Shown one piece after another: positions 24,345-39,300 of a DNA stretch of 64,000 nt. The notes beneath the pieces are model-generated. The model was not told the DNA's origin, ran no database searches, and worked only from the letters and a program-made list of their open reading frames with translations. This DNA is from Helopsaltes ochotensis (lineage: Eukaryota; Chordata; Aves; Passeriformes; Locustellidae). The DNA is taken from positions 62,001 to 126,000 of the forward strand of contig VXBM01000683.1 in the NCBI GenBank assembly GCA_013400155.1. Direction: 5' to 3'. The first letter of the stretch is position 1, and each line of letters begins with the position of its first letter. A program made the position numbers and the translations under genes.

Positions 24345-27300
24345 GTAAAGTATAGAGCCTAACCAATATAGCATTTTTAGACTACAAAATAGGGGTGAAA
24401 GGAGAGAAATTTATGTACATATGCAGGATAGGATGGTATCTTGAAGTCTGCAACAAGGCTAGTTCTGGTGTGGAGGCGTGAAAGTTCAGCTACTGTAATT
24501 CATAGATGTGGGAGAACAGAGACGTAGTGTAGTGAAACCACTAAGGGACAATTTTCACTAACACCAAGCGTTATTTTAGCCCAGGACATGAAAATACAGA
24601 TGTTTTCAGCTTAGATCTCAAGGTGATCAGGAATTTTGAGAGGCAAGTATAAGCAGTTTACTTGTTGTCTTTTTACCAATTTAGCATTGTCTTTCTTTTC
24701 TGTTAAAAGGCTCAGGCTTACCTGCCACTTTCTCAGTTTCGGCAGTTGATGTTTCTAAAATGTGCTATCTAAAAATTACATAATGGAATTTACATGTTCA
24801 ATATTTCACAAATATTAAAAGTCTAAGCAAGCTTCACTTACATGAAGAACCTATACCAGGCGTGACAAAGGTCTGTCTCATGCAGCATCCTGTTTCTAAG
24901 AGCGACCTGAAGGCTATAGAATGGCCTGTCTGCCTGAAGACCACCTAGGACTTAATGGGGAAGAAATTTATTGCTGACTGATTTGGTAGTTCGCTACTCC
25001 TAATCTTTTGATATCCCATCAGAAGTCTAAACTGCACAGTGTGTATTCCATATGGCTAGATGACAGAGTCCAAAATTAAGTAGCCTATTGAGATACAAGT
25101 GATGGGATTTTTGAAGTTGAGTGAAGGTTTTTGGAGGGATTGTTTTTAAAGGTTTTCTTAGAGTTGTGGTTTGACTGATGTTTTATTGAGTGCTTCTTAA
25201 GAGGCACACATTTCCTTGGAAATTTTGTTGCTAAAGGCTGATGAAAAACAAGTTATATGAGCTACTTTTACCTGCAGTTTTGGCACCTGTGTTGCTGTTC
25301 AGTCAGACAACAAAGAGAAGGGCATTTTATTCCATTTTTTTTTCTCATAATCCTTTTTATCCTAGTCTGTCTGTCACTGTTTTTTCCCATCTCTTCCTTA
25401 GAGGAATGTGCTGTTTGAGTGAAAGAATGAAACGGATAAACGAGCTGAATATCCATAGCCTACTCCATCTCTTGGACAGCAGAAAGCAAACAGTGACTTG
25501 GTTGATGCTGTCTTCAATCCTTTTTGCTCTAGCTCCAGTTGAACCAGCAGATTTGATAAAGAACTGGTAGTACCTAGTAGCATGGTGTATTTGCTCATAC
25601 TTTGCCAGCCATTGTGTGGTTATATTGCAGAAGGTCTGCAATTCCCATTGCGCTTGGATCACTAACAGTGTCAAGAGGAAGCAAATAGAGCATTTAGGAA
25701 AAGGTGCTGAGAGATGAGGCAAGAAATTGGCTGTTGGAAGGCATGTCTGCTTGCAGTCTGATTCATAATGTAAAGACCAGAGAAGTGTTTTGACAGATGC
25801 TCTTTTGTTCTTTGCAGTTATGCAAGCATAATGACACTAGCAGAAGAACTCTTTATGTTTAGATCTCTTCAGGCTTTCAGGATGAGGTTTTGAAAGATGA
25901 TAAAATTCTTACCAGAGGTCTGATGAATTTTATATCTTTAAGGTGTTGGATATTGTGTGAGGGAGAAAAAGAAAATATGTTTGCTGAATAAGGGTGGCCT
26001 GCTTCTCTTATGAGTGTCCTTCTGTTAAAAATGACCTGGAAGCCTTCCCTGCATAGGTTATCTGAAGAGAAGGCCATAGAGTTAAATTATTTATTAAAGA
26101 AGATAATATCCATAATTTGAACCAGTTGTTTGAACATCCCAAGGTATGTGTACCTTATGCAAAAATATTTTGAACAGCAATATCTGTCTACATGCAGTGT
26201 CACAACTGATGCTTTGCACCAGGGCTGCCTGTGGCTGCCTTTTTTTCAGGTGATGCAAGCTTATTACTGCCCACAGGCTGCAGTAAATCCTCAATTCTTA
26301 GTTTAATGGTTTCAGTCTGACTTACTGTCTTCTGAAAGTACAGAAAACTTGTCTCAAATCTGAATGGTTGTCTTAAAGGGTGTCTGAATTTAAATATTCC
26401 TTTTTGGATGGAAGGGAGGTTTTGGTTACCTAGCTGCTTTCCCCTGGCACAGGGCAGGGCACCAGCTGCTACAAACAAAAGTAAAAAAAAGAAGTTTTGT
26501 TTGCAGAATTGTAATTCTGGGCTCACCTTGTTGCAGATGATGCAGAATGATGGCAGAAGGCAGTTTGTGGGGAGGTGTTTTTAAAAGGCTGGTGTGGTTT
26601 CTTATCAGATCACAGATATGGCCTTGGAACGGTTCTTTCAGCTGCTGCAGTTGGGTTTTTCTGTGAATTCTAAGTTTTTTAGAAACAGCTTGAGGGGTAG
26701 ACAGTATTGATGCCGGAATGTCTGATATGTTTTTGTGGATTTCCTGGAGGACTCTGAATGAGTAGTTCATACCTCAGTATTTATCCAAGAGTCTAAATGA
26801 AAGTGCCACATGTTGCACTTACTGAAGTTATCCAGCAGCCCTCCTGCCCCAAATTCTGCAACAGGGATGCTGAGGTAGCCGAAAATTCCCTAGCAGGTCT
26901 ACAAATGAAGGTCCCATCCCTTATTAACAGACTTCTTTCTCCTTAACTCTGAGAATAATCAAACAGCTGAGATTTGAAGCAAAAGGCTTAATTCCAAAAC
27001 TAGTCACGTTTCCTCTTAGTAAACGTTAGGTATAGGTGAACTTTTGTGATCAGAAAAGCTCTAGTGTGGACCAGAACATCTTTAAGGATGTCTCAGCTAT
27101 TTATATTAAGTTCCTACTGGTGCCTTTTCTCTAGCTGTGCTACTACTCAGGTCTCCTCTTTTGTTTTGGAGGGATCATCTCTCCCATCACTGATAGGAGT
27201 CCTTTGCTGATTGCCCCCCAGTTTTGAAAATAGAAGGAGCATGATTAACTGGTCGTAATGCCAAAGGAAAGTGACACTTTGGAGTGACTGGCACTTTTGA

Positions 27301-30300
27301 GCTGCCACAATTTCCTCCTTGTAGTCAGCAAATTAGTTCAGGTCTCTTGACTTGCAGAGGTCTTTGTAGCATTCAAGGAAGTACCTGAGGTTTTTAGATT
27401 GGTCAGAATTGGTGCTTGTTCACATATTCACATTGTCATTACATGTTACTGTACCCAGAAAGTGGTGAAGGGAGGCTACAAAAATGTATAAGAACCCCTT
27501 ACTGTCTAGAGTCAGTGGAGTCCAGTGATGTCTGTCAGCGTGATGAACATGATGAATACCCTCCAAATCCAAAACTGGTGGTTTTGTGGGGAAGTACAGG
27601 AGCCTGTCACCAGCCTGAAGTGAAGCCAGGTCCTCAGACCTCATTAATTTCTCCTGGGGCTTATTCTGGGACAATAATGGATGCCTCTTGTGACTTTACA
27701 ATTGTGTGTTCCATCACTGTACACAGGGGTGTACATCTGCAGTCTCTGTGAAGAAGCAGCCAGACTTGTGAAGTGCTGGGTCAGTTATGGGATAAACCTT
27801 TCTGTGCGTACTTAACCCAACTCTATAAAAGGTCTTGAAAGGAGGCAGTCCTGATCTTCTTGATATGGTAGATTTTATGTGCTCAGTCTTGTTACCTGGC
27901 TTATTTTGAAGGCTTAATGCTTTCCAGAGTCAGGAAAAAAAAAAATTGAAGCAAAATGCTAGCTCTGGGTTTGGGGGTTTTGTATGTGAGAGATTTAATT
28001 AAGATATTATCATGGTTCAGTCTTCCCTGGAGCAGAAATCCAATATTTTAAATTAATAACCTGCAGCTTTTGATCATTACTAAAACTAAAGAACCTTTGT
28101 TGAAAGTTATAAAGCAGGACACAAATTCACATAGAAAATAAAATGTCAAAACATAGGTAGTGAAATAATTCTTAAGAATGATGTGTGTAAATGTTTTAGC
28201 AGTTGAGACTACAGGCAATCCTCAAGTAATTCTGTGAAATATTAGTAATACTCAGAAGTATTCTTTCTCCTCCAGTAATGCTTCTAAATCCATTTCAGCC
28301 TGCAAATTGCATTGAGAAACTTGATACAACTGAAAGTGAGATGATGTCTTATTTATTATGTAAGTAATACAGAACTTTTTAGGAATCTTACTTTTCTTCT
28401 CAGGAACTGGATAATTCAGAGGAGAAGAAGAGTGTGCTAGTAACAGCTCCAGGACCTACTGCATCTTCAAAAAGTGTTGTGGAATTCGCCAGTTCTTCAC
28501 CAGCTCCCAAAAAACCCCGGGAGGATAACAGCCTTGTGCCTCTTATCATTCCTGTGTCTGTGCCAGTGAGAAAAATTGACTTGCAGAGCCTTGAAAAGGA
28601 AAAGTCTGAGGATGGAAAGCTCCAGAGAGGCCAAACAAACGATCGAGCTCCTTGTGAACGGAAGCCTTCTGTGATAGTCACTCGGAGGCGATCTAATCGC
28701 AATACTAACGTGGAGACCTCGAGTCAGGTATGGATGGACTAAGGAGTCAAAGATGAGCCACATCTGTTAGATTTAATCACCCAGTTTTTAGCCATGAACT
28801 TTTCTGTTAAAGTAGATTGATCTCAAGGCTTGAACTTGGAATGTATGTAGTCTGGGGATTTTTTTATCATAATATTGCCTGCCATATGTTTGGGCATTGC
28901 TGGCTTTTCATGATCTACAGGTAATGCCAGTAAAGCCGGTGCCTCACTGAATTCACTGAACAGTGAATAAATCCAGATGGGCAATAAGACTAGAGTAATA
29001 ATTTGTCTGTGTCAAGAGTAATTTCTTCATCCATATGTAAATACCAATAAACTCTAAGTAGTGTACATATCTCTTAATGTGAATAAAATCCAAAGTGAAG
29101 ATTTATTCTCATGCAATTGAAACCTTTTATTGAGTTCTGGAAGTCAGTACTTGATTGTTCCCCTGCAGCGTGGTAGTGACAAGTGGGTGGGTTGATTTTT
29201 TTTATTTTCCCTCTCTTCTATCCAGAAGTACAACAGAATGTTCAGATACCAGAGAAATGGCAGGCATCTGGGGAGGTTTCTCTGCATTTAAATGCTTGAC
29301 CTTCTAATAAAATACTGTGACATTGTCTTCTGTTCTCTTACCAGAGAGAACAGTATTTGGTGTCACTGTGTATCTGTTTCAGGGTTCTGGTGTATCTGTA
29401 CCAGGGTTCTGCTGTGCTTTTTTTGTTCTCTTCTAAAGCTGCCATGTAGGTTGGACCAGATGTACGTGTAGTTCTTGTAAAATATAACTTCATAGTCATA
29501 TGAGCCAGAGTTGCTACTTAATAGTTTCTATGTCCAGTCCTTTCCATTCCCTGTGTTCTTCCTCTCACTTTCCCCTTCTGCTAATTGTTGAGATATTCTC
29601 CAACTGTCCTATCCAGATTTTGAGCTGCCATGAAACAAATGTCATCTCACTGAAGTTTTTAAAGCAACCTGAGGTTTTAAATTAAATTAACGATGTAATT
29701 TTTTTTCTAATAGCATGAAGATGCTGTTCCAAAGGATGAAGCAGAGGGCTTTGCCCGAAAACCAAAGCAGCGGCCAAGACCCGAGCCACTCTTCATACCA
29801 CCAAAAGCTGGCACCTTTATTGCACCACCCGTTTATTCCAACATTACTCCATATCAGAGCCACTTACGGTCACCCGTCCGTCTGGCAGACCATCCTTCAG
29901 ACAGGAACTTTGAGCTACCTCCTTACACTCCTCCACCAATTCTTAGTCCAGTGAGAGAAGGATCTGGGCTGTATTTTAATGCTATCCTCTCATCAAGCGG
30001 TCATTCGGTTCCACCTCCAATGACTCCCAAAAGTGGTCACAGAACTCTGCTTAGATCAAGTAAGTTTCATTCTAACCTTCCTTAGGAGGAACAGCATGCC
30101 CTTAGGAGGTGTGATTGTGTGAAACTGGATCTTTCTGATTGTTTGGGGAGCCGGAATAGAGGAAATGCAATGTTGTTCCATCTGGGCATGGTTGTTAAGA
30201 TGCATTCACAAGCAGCCTGCAACACCCCCTGCTGACGTTCTTGGGAATGAAAAGTCAGTTCCTCTCGCAGATTGTCAGTATCTTGAACTGAGGGGAGGAA

Positions 30301-33300
30301 GGCAAGTTCTTGGTCATCTTGAAACTCCTTTATTTAGCTTAGGGGTACCCTTTTTGAGAGATGGACAGCCCTGATTAGATTTGATAGCTGTGTGAAAAGT
30401 AAATCTCATATGTGAAACTGAGCAGTTCTTTCCTCTCGTTGCAGATAGTTCAGAAGTTACCCCTCCGATTCTTACGGTAGTGGGGGAAGCCACCCCGGTC
30501 AGCATTGAACCGTAAGTAGCCAGTAGGTTCAGAGTCTCTCAGTAAAAGTGCTTCCTTGCTTCCTCCTAAACCTTCAAACCGATCCCTGTGCGACTGATGT
30601 ATCTCTTAGTAGCACAAAAACTATTCTTATTGGTGGTTCAACATATAAGTTGTCTTGATTAAAAATTACATTATATGGTAAGTAGTGTTCGTTTGGGCAA
30701 AGGTAATTCTGGTGACACTAACTGCTCATCTGTCTCTGGGCTGAATTACTGTCAGCTACATAAAGGTGAATCTGTCCTGCATTGTTGTATACAAGCACTG
30801 CTTTTTGCGCTGTGTGCTTGTTTTAGGGTGGGAAGATGATGCTCCTTCAGAAGAAGGACAGAATGTAGCATGGAAAACTGGAGTTAGCTCCCCATGGACT
30901 GGTCTGATCGCAGGTGTGTTGTAGCTGCAGCACAGCTGTGAACACTTCCCTCCCCCGGGAAGCTCAGCCTGAAAACACTATGGCCAGTGGCATATGGGGT
31001 GTGTGCCCTGAGCTAATCAGCCTTGTTAGTCTTTAGCTGGCTATGTGCTGGGAAACCTCAGACATATGTGAACACAGCAGCAGTAGGGAACAGAGTCTGG
31101 AGATACTGAAGCCGAAATTGTGAGCTTAGGCTTGGTGCCAGTCCTGCTAAGCCTGAGCAGAATTGCAAATGTCTCTGCACAGCCTTTGCCAATGCTGTGG
31201 GAGTGTTATCAGTTCAAGCTCAGTACTGCAGAACTACAGCAAGGTAGTTCTAGTTCATTATTTTACCTAATTAATTAATTCCTGCAAAATCTAATCATGG
31301 AGATGTATGGCTTGAAAGCATCCGTATGGCATAAAAGCACCCACATGGCTCTGCGTCTGACTGCAGTCAGGAATCTCTGCTCTAACTCTGCAGCATATTC
31401 TGTAACATTTGAGATCTTTGACTCAAACTTTGCCCAGATAAATATGATGCTTCTTTTGCTTTTATCCAAAATGGTTTATATTTTAAAAGTGGACTGGAGC
31501 ATTTGCTGACAATTTTTTTTTGCCCTTTTTCCATTCTACCTGCTTGTTTGAAACTCAGTGTTTCTGCACTTGTGGCAGCAGCCTGTTCTGAGCAAATGTT
31601 AAAATTGTGAATGAATGTAGCTGTTTCTTGTCACCTTTGCAAACCTCCTCTAGACCAAGCCCATTCATTGAAATAAGCATGTTAATTGTTGTGTAAATTT
31701 ATTTTGGAAGTTGCCTAATTCATCTTCTTTCCTGTTGGTTCATTTCGCATGAATCCAGAGGAACTTCTTGAACAGATATTTTTTGTGTCCCTCTCAGGTC
31801 TTGATCTTTCACCTCTCTATGGTGCAATTGCCTTTCTTGTGTCTGTTGGCTTAAATTGCTGAAGTTGGTGACATAAAGTTAGCTGTCATTCTAGTTGTGT
31901 GTGAAATTTTTCAAATTTGCTGGAAATTTCAAACCATGAAAACTTAGTAGTGCAAGTTCATTTCCTTTTGCCAAAACAGAGTTATGTGTGGAGCTGTGTT
32001 ACCGTCATCTTAACTCTTATTGAAGAGATGCTTATGCAGGTAGATAGCTTTTAACTTTTAATGACAATAAATTAATAACCTGGCGTCATTCTGTGTTTGG
32101 CAGCACTGTTGTGGTCCGTTACGTAGACTTATCTTCCTTAAAGAAAACATGGAAGGAAGCACATTTTTTAGAAGAAAAAAATGTTTAATTGGCTTTGTGG
32201 TCTTGTCAGAAGTTGACTCTAACTTGTGATTACCCATTACAGTGTTCTTAATTGCTTGTTCTTTGCCAGACCTTCTGTTAATGCTTCTCAAAAGGTTACT
32301 TAATTGTAGTGATTTGAAATAGGAAATGTGATAATGAAGCTTAATTCTTTGTGAAATGGTACAGTAGGCAGCTGTTGTCACAGATCCTTGTGTCCTACTG
32401 GTTTTGCAGTTCAGTTGGGGTCTTGAGGTCACTGCAGAAGTAGGCAACCTTAAATATACCTGTGGTGCATCAGCTGTTAACTGCCTTCCCAATTCACATC
32501 CTCAGTTCTGGATGTTGTCACACTTGGCTCCCATGGCATCCCAGGAGCACCATTGGTGCTTGCAGGCAAGAGCTCTTGATGTATTGAAATTTAGACTTCA
32601 TCAGTAACAGAACAGAAGAATAATACAACTTGAATGGATCTCTGGAGATCATCTGGTCCAAGCCCCTGCTCAGAGCAGGCCAAATTTAGGTTACCCAGAT
32701 CAACTCCTGCTGAGAACTCTGGTTTTAGTCGGGCGTTGCAGGTACGAGGTGTAATTCAGTTTTTTTCTAGCCCAGAGATGTCAGATTCCAAGTTCGGTTT
32801 CAAAATAAAGTTCAAAAAGTAACTTTCAAGAAGGCCTGCATTCTTTCCCTCCATATTTTCCAGTTGTCTCTTTCCTTCTCAGAAGTGAAGTCAGAGGAGT
32901 CTGTGTCCTGAGATATGAAATCTCCCAAATTTCCCTGTGCAGTTTTTTACTGCAAAAACACCTTTTTATCTGTTTCCAGGTGAGAGAAAAGTGTCAGTTT
33001 CAAGCAGTCATCCCCTCTAGGGCAGATTATAATGCATAACCCTTTCCTCCTCCGAGAAACTGCATGCCATAACAGTAAGCAAGACTAATCAAATGAGTAG
33101 AAGACTCCACATGAACATCACTCTGCAGTCCATCTCAGTGTGCTCTGAAAGGAGGGCTGGTTTACCAGGGTGGTTGTTGGGTTTTGCTTTTTAGCAAGGT
33201 CTTCTCAGTCTTGCATGAAATTTCTTGCTTTCATTTTTAGTCTGTATTGTGCTTTTTCTGTCCAAGATGAATAGGACAAGTGAAGGAAAAATGGAAAATT

Positions 33301-36300
33301 TTATAGTATTATAAACAGACTTTTGTACCTGTAAAGTACTCAAGATCAAACTTTAATGTTTTCTTGGGGTTCTTTGTTCTTCATGCATATTCTACTTTAG
33401 TGCGCATTTGAAATGAAATTACTTTTGAGAATCAGATCCTGAAACAGTTATAAAAGGGGCATCAGAGATGAGACATTTTCAATTGCTTCAGTTCATCCCT
33501 GCCCATGGCTGTGATTTGAAGTGTGTAATGTCACTGTTGCTACACCTACAACAGGTATTGGAAATAGTGTTTTTGTAGGAAAAAAAAGATAGTATATGGC
33601 AGCCTGTCTAAAACTTCCCTGCTTACATCTATCATTCTTCATGTCGACTTGCCATCACCTACTGAGAGGAAGTTAGCATCAGTCTGTGCATCTAGCAGAT
33701 TCTGAAGAAAGGAATCCAGGAAGGAATCCCACCCCTCTTGTGGGATTGGATGAGGGATGAGGTTGGAACAAGTGTATAGGGTAGTTAACTTCTGCATCGC
33801 TTTGTTTACACATGAAGTGTTCCCCTTAAGGAGATCTGCATCTGCTATTTCTATAGCAGAAATAGTTTCCAAAATCTCTTTTAATGTGTGTTAGAAGTCA
33901 GTCATTTTTTTGAACATGGGCTTTTCCAACATGACATCTTATGATGCAGGTGCTTCATGACAATACCAAAATGAGGAATTGGGTGTAAAAGGGAATTAAG
34001 GTATTTGCTTCTTCCCCTTCCATACCCATTTCCTCCCCTTTGATACCACAGTCTCTTAGGACTTCGAAACACTGTATTGGAACACTTACTAGTATCTCTC
34101 TGGATTTTTGTACAGGTTATGTTATGTGTTGTTTCAAGGCTTCTTCACACCTTTTCCAAACTGCTTTTCGTAATAGACGTGTGTCTCATTTCAGAGGATG
34201 AGAAAAGTCTGGCAGTTGGCATTTCTCAGAAATTTTTGTTATTATTCCTTATTGCGCTAGATCATGTTCTTTCTGTGGTAATTGTGCTAGGTGTGGGGCA
34301 CCAAGCCAAGACTTGAGAATTGTAGCAAACCTTGCCCTGGGCAGGGAGTTTTACTTTTCTCTAGTGAAGCAGCTCCAGAATTTTATAATCTTCTGGGGAC
34401 TGCCTGATCTGCTCTTTCCAAAAAAGACCTTTTTTCTCTACACTTTACTATGTCAAGAGCCTACCAGTGGGGTGCTAGATGCTATCTGAATGAGGAACAC
34501 TTTTAAGTACGTAGTAGAACAGTCTTTCAATGGGGATTCTTACCCACCTCTGTGCACAAAATCACGTTTGCTAGTACAGAGTAGAATCTCTGTTGATGGT
34601 CACTTGACTTCAAGTAAATGTAGTGCTCTGTGGGTTACATGTAGTAAAAAATCTGCTGATTCAGATGTAAAAGTATGAGATTGCTGCTAAAAGGATTAGA
34701 TTTGGGTTTGGTACAAAATGAGCAATACAGGTTTCATCGTTTTGTATTTTTGGTTTCAGTTGTTAGAAAGAGTACCTAGAAGACACCAGCTTGTGTAAAG
34801 GTCATAGAGGACCAAATTTTGATCCTGCTTTGAATGGGAAGTTGGACCAGATGGCAATGTTTAGGTTGAAAAGGATTTTTGGAAACTCTGGTTCAGTTGT
34901 TGGCTGACAGAATGTTAATACTAGAACAGGCTCACCTACCCTATGCCTGAGGAGCAAGCTTGACATATGAGGACCCTGTATGAGAGCCTCTCAAAAAGTG
35001 ATGATTATTGGAAGCTAATAACTGTTCTTTGAGCAGCTATTTGGGGATGCTAATTTAAGTACAGTTTCAACCTATGCTGATAAAAAAATGGGAACTGGTA
35101 ATAGATGTAAAACCTCTCAACTTCTGAGTTATTTATGTAGCCTACAATAGTGTTGGTGTTACGTGCAAGACCAAATACGTGCATTTGTATATGCATTTGT
35201 TTCTTTGTTTGGTTCTTCATTAGTGTTTCTAGCAGAGATGGAGACTTCCTGGATGTTGTAAAGATGGCCTGATGGTAACGTTTTTGCTTCTCTGCAGGCG
35301 AATAAATGTAGGAACTCGCTTTCAAGCAGAAATCCCATCACTCCAAGACAGATCTCTGGCAGAAGCTGATGAGCATAAGGCAGAGCTGGTGTGGCAGCCA
35401 TGGGGTGACTTGGAAACCAACAAAGTCACCCAAGAGAATGGTAAGAAGGTGAAAGGCTGTAACAGAGGACAGAGTTGTCACAGTGGTTGTAGGGGTAACC
35501 ACTTATCTACTGTAAGCATAATTAAAAATCTTTTAGAGCTGCCATTCAAGTGACATGTTTGAGTGGTCTTGAAAACAGTTTTAGGAGCAAAACCTGTTAG
35601 TAAGATTGCATGTCTGGGGCAAGGGGAGGTTGGTAGGATTGGTTCTTTCAATTGTGAAAAAACTGGGACCATTGATTCTGTCAGACCAAGAGCAGCCTTT
35701 TGCTCAGTGAAGCTTCCTTGGTTTTGTTAACATTTGAAAACCACACACACTCAGCTCCTGTACTTTTGAGGGATGTTCTAGACGTAATAGTATTTTGAAA
35801 AAATCAAACTGTAGGCAGAAGTCAGGATGAGGAAGCAGGAGTTGTGGTGGCTAGTAGCAGAGTTGGGGAGCTGTCTCCTTTTGTTGCACATGGGTTGTGG
35901 CCTGTATAAATTCTGAAGGGAAGAGGAAGTGGGCAAGCTTGGAAGAAATATTTTGAATGAGAGAGAGAAAAGAGTTCTGTGAAATGGAAATTCACAATAT
36001 AAGGGTGAATTGAAGAAATGTCTGAGGTGAAGGAGGAGGTGGGAAGACATTAGAGGAGAGAGGAGATTTGCAAGAAACTCCATGTGTAAATAGTGCTGTG
36101 TGACCTTGTAGTCTAATGAGTTCTGGGGTCCAAATTTGACCCAGATAAATAAGCAAGGACATTCAGCTTCTCTGAGTTTTACTTTCTGTTATGTCTATTC
36201 CTCCTTCAAAAGAGGTAATTAATCATCCAAATCCTGTAGGAAACTTCATTTTAATCTTCTTTTCTGAATTTTTTTGGTACCCCTGTGGAAATAGTGGAAA

Positions 36301-39300
36301 ACCTGTTAGCTGCTGCCTGTTCAAGCATTTTTCCTGGGGCTGGAACCAACCAGGAGCTGGCATTGCATTTCTTACATGAAGAAAAGGGAAGCATTCTGGT
36401 GAGTCTGCCCAGCTCTTCACCTCAGTGTGGTCAAAGGTGTTAAGGAAGGTCAGGTAACCTCTCATTCCTGAGAGGAGAGCCTTGCAAATTCCTTTCAATG
36501 CATCTGGTTCCCACTGTTTGTTGTCCCTTGTATGGGGATAGAACCCTAAAGTGGGTTCTAACTGATGTACGGTGCCATGTGCACTTAGTATTGTCTCTAT
36601 TTCCAGCTTGGACATGTTTGGCTTTTTAAGAAACACGCTGACAATCTATCAGGGCAAGTCAGCCAAGGCTGCTTAATGAATCTTAGCTGTTGTCTTCCTG
36701 GAAAGGTTACTAGGTAGAAAGGAAAAATAAGAGGCTGGGGCTGAAAGCTGAGTCAGAGGGCAGTGTCTTGCATCCCTTTGTTTTGGTAGATCCACTTGAC
36801 TTCTCTGTCTGTCTGTAGAACAGCTGTGCAGCTAATTTTATATCAGTATTGTAAGACATGATACACTTTCATTATTGCCCTTTGATATCCCTAGGAGGTA
36901 ATATCAAAGAGCAGAGTTAACAGCAAATCTTTGTCATCCTTTTATAGTTCTATGACTGATTTAACCCTGGCATAAATCAGCCCTGTGGTCAGGAGTATCC
37001 CACACTTTTGCCTGTCTGCTTGTTTCCCATCCTCTGGCACTGATGCTTGTGAGACTGCATGGACTTACATTGCAGAAGAGATCAAACAGAAAGCAGTTTT
37101 TGTGTGTATGTGTTAGGTTTTTGCCAGCCCATTGTTGTGAATGCTGTTGTTGGCATTAGGGAGGAGCAGGATTGCCTCTGGCAGCAGGACCTCTTTGTTC
37201 AGGTGGTTTAAACTGCCAGTGGAAGTACGATTCCATTCTCTTCTACAAAATTTGAAGGCTTTTCTGGTTTAAATGAAAACTAAAAAGCAGCTTGAGAGGT
37301 GGGGTTTTTGTATGTGTGTAATCTTCCAGTCACATGACTGCTGTTTGTTTTGAAGTATTGCTTACTCAAGTGAGATCAGATTACAATTATTTGGATGTGT
37401 AAGACAGGTATCATTTAGGGCAGCATTTTTGGATGTGTGCGTAATAGGCCTTTGGTTAATGAGAGGAAACTGATGCAAGGTCTCTATCTATGGAATTAAC
37501 TCTCTCCCAGTACCCTCGTGGTTGTGTCAATTCACAGATGTGAAGAGGTGCCAAGAGTGTACCACTACCTATGGTAGCCAAGATTAGGTGGGTAGTCAAG
37601 AATATGATTTTTAAAGTTGTCCCAAGTGGTAAACAGTGCTCTGGTTCTTTTCTGTTGGCTTGCCACAGAAAAGAGGGGATTAACAATTGCCTGATTGTTG
37701 TTTTTAATACCCCAAACATTAAATTAATTCTTTTACTTGTGTTTATCCAAGGGAGCTCTGACCAAACTGCTGCTGAAGAAGCCAGTGCGACCGCCTACCC
37801 ACCCTTTGGCAGATTATCACTACACAGGTTTGTTAACCAGAACAACTCTGCTGCCTGCTTACAGGCAGGAATTTTTCTGATATTTTGGCGTACTCTGTTA
37901 CATTACAAAAAGATTAAAAGAGCAGTTCTCTCTTGTAACTCAAAAGATAGCTTGCCAGAAATTTTGCTTGTGCTGATTATGACACTTTAAATGTAAGAAA
38001 CACTGCATCTTTCTGAACATGGGCATGTGTATTGGGATAGGTATGAGTTCTGATTTTCTTTATGGGGAAAAGGGAAGGTAGTCCCTTGCACTAAGCCACA
38101 GAGAATGTAGAAAGATAGCCAGTATGTACAAGAAAGGCTGTGGTAACCTTAGAATCATAGCCTCTCTGGCATGAGTTTCCAGGGTGGAGTTAAACAGGGG
38201 GTTTATGGGGAATTAATTAGAAAATAGTCAGCTGTGTGACACTGACTTCAGTGAACCAGGTCACCTGAAAGACCTGATGTAAAGTGGTAGAGAGATGTCT
38301 AATAGCTGATGCCACAAAGCATAGAAATTACATTTTTTCATTATTACACATTCTGGCTGTAGTTTTTGGCAAATATTACTTGAATAATATTAATATCTAT
38401 AAGAAAGGAGGGGATTCGAAAATGTGTTTATTATTAGAGGAATACTAGAGGTGTAGTAAATCTTCAAGTACAGATTGCTGCTGAAAGAGAAGATTCTGTT
38501 CTCCTGCCCCACCATTTCCCTACTATAAAATCTTATGACTGCGCCACCACGAAGTGTGTCTCTTCACCTTGCTTGGGCAACATCTTAGTTCATCTAATTG
38601 AGTGTTTTTTGCAAGCTGAGCTGAGTTAACCTATGGTGCTGAGCACTGGATCTAACACAGAGGAAGTGTTGAGAGGAGAGCTGAGATGGAGCAGTAAGGG
38701 AGGAGTTAACAGCAGTCTCGGTCTTGCTGTCATAGGTTTGAGGAGAGGCTGCACCCTCACATATGTTTATTGGTCTTATTTAAGGCAAACATGAAGAAAA
38801 GGTGTGTAGAAGAGTAAACATTTGAAATTGTATGGCTTTCCATTACAACCTATTTTTGCCTACAGGATCAGACAAGTGGAAGGTTGCTGAAAAAAAGCTG
38901 TTCAACAAAGGCATTGCAATCTACAAGAAAGACTTTTTCTTGGTCCAAAAGCTTGTAAGTTATTTCTGTTTGTTTGTTTTTTGTGATACATTTTTACATG
39001 TTTGTTGAACATTTAATATAGGAAGTTCAATCTTGATTTTTCTGAAACCTCAAATTTTAAGCATTAGGTCCTGCACTCAGAAGATTTCAGAAAAATGTCA
39101 GCATCCGGCACAGCATAAAATCTCACCAGAAAGCTAGAGCAGTAATGTTTGTTTTGCTGTTGTTGTTTACTTAACCCTGTTACTTAATCTGCATTACTGC
39201 CATTAGTCCATGCTGCAGATATCTCCTCTGCAAGAGCACATTTATAGAGCACTGGCAATGTTTGGCTTAAATGGCTTGCTGATGAAACTAAAAAGAAACA

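Larger units (their letters stand above)
30512..35297. other. MIDEAS: MIDEAS intron 4, with two CR1 fragments
   Basis: At 4.79 kb this is the largest intron of the coding part. It holds CR1-like fragments at 32630-32730 (minus) and 34819-34868 (plus). Open frames on both strands inside it have no splice or homology support. Confidence 0.8.

Noticed and set aside
29448..29470. GTTGGACCAGATG, a CR1 or MIR-like word in MIDEAS intron 2
   Set aside because: Only a short match with no flanking similarity.
37571..37990. 139-codon open frame overlapping MIDEAS exon 7
   Set aside because: Only 37752-37827 is exon. It is in this frame, but the extensions on both sides are intron by splice signals and by alignment to the ELM2 domain.
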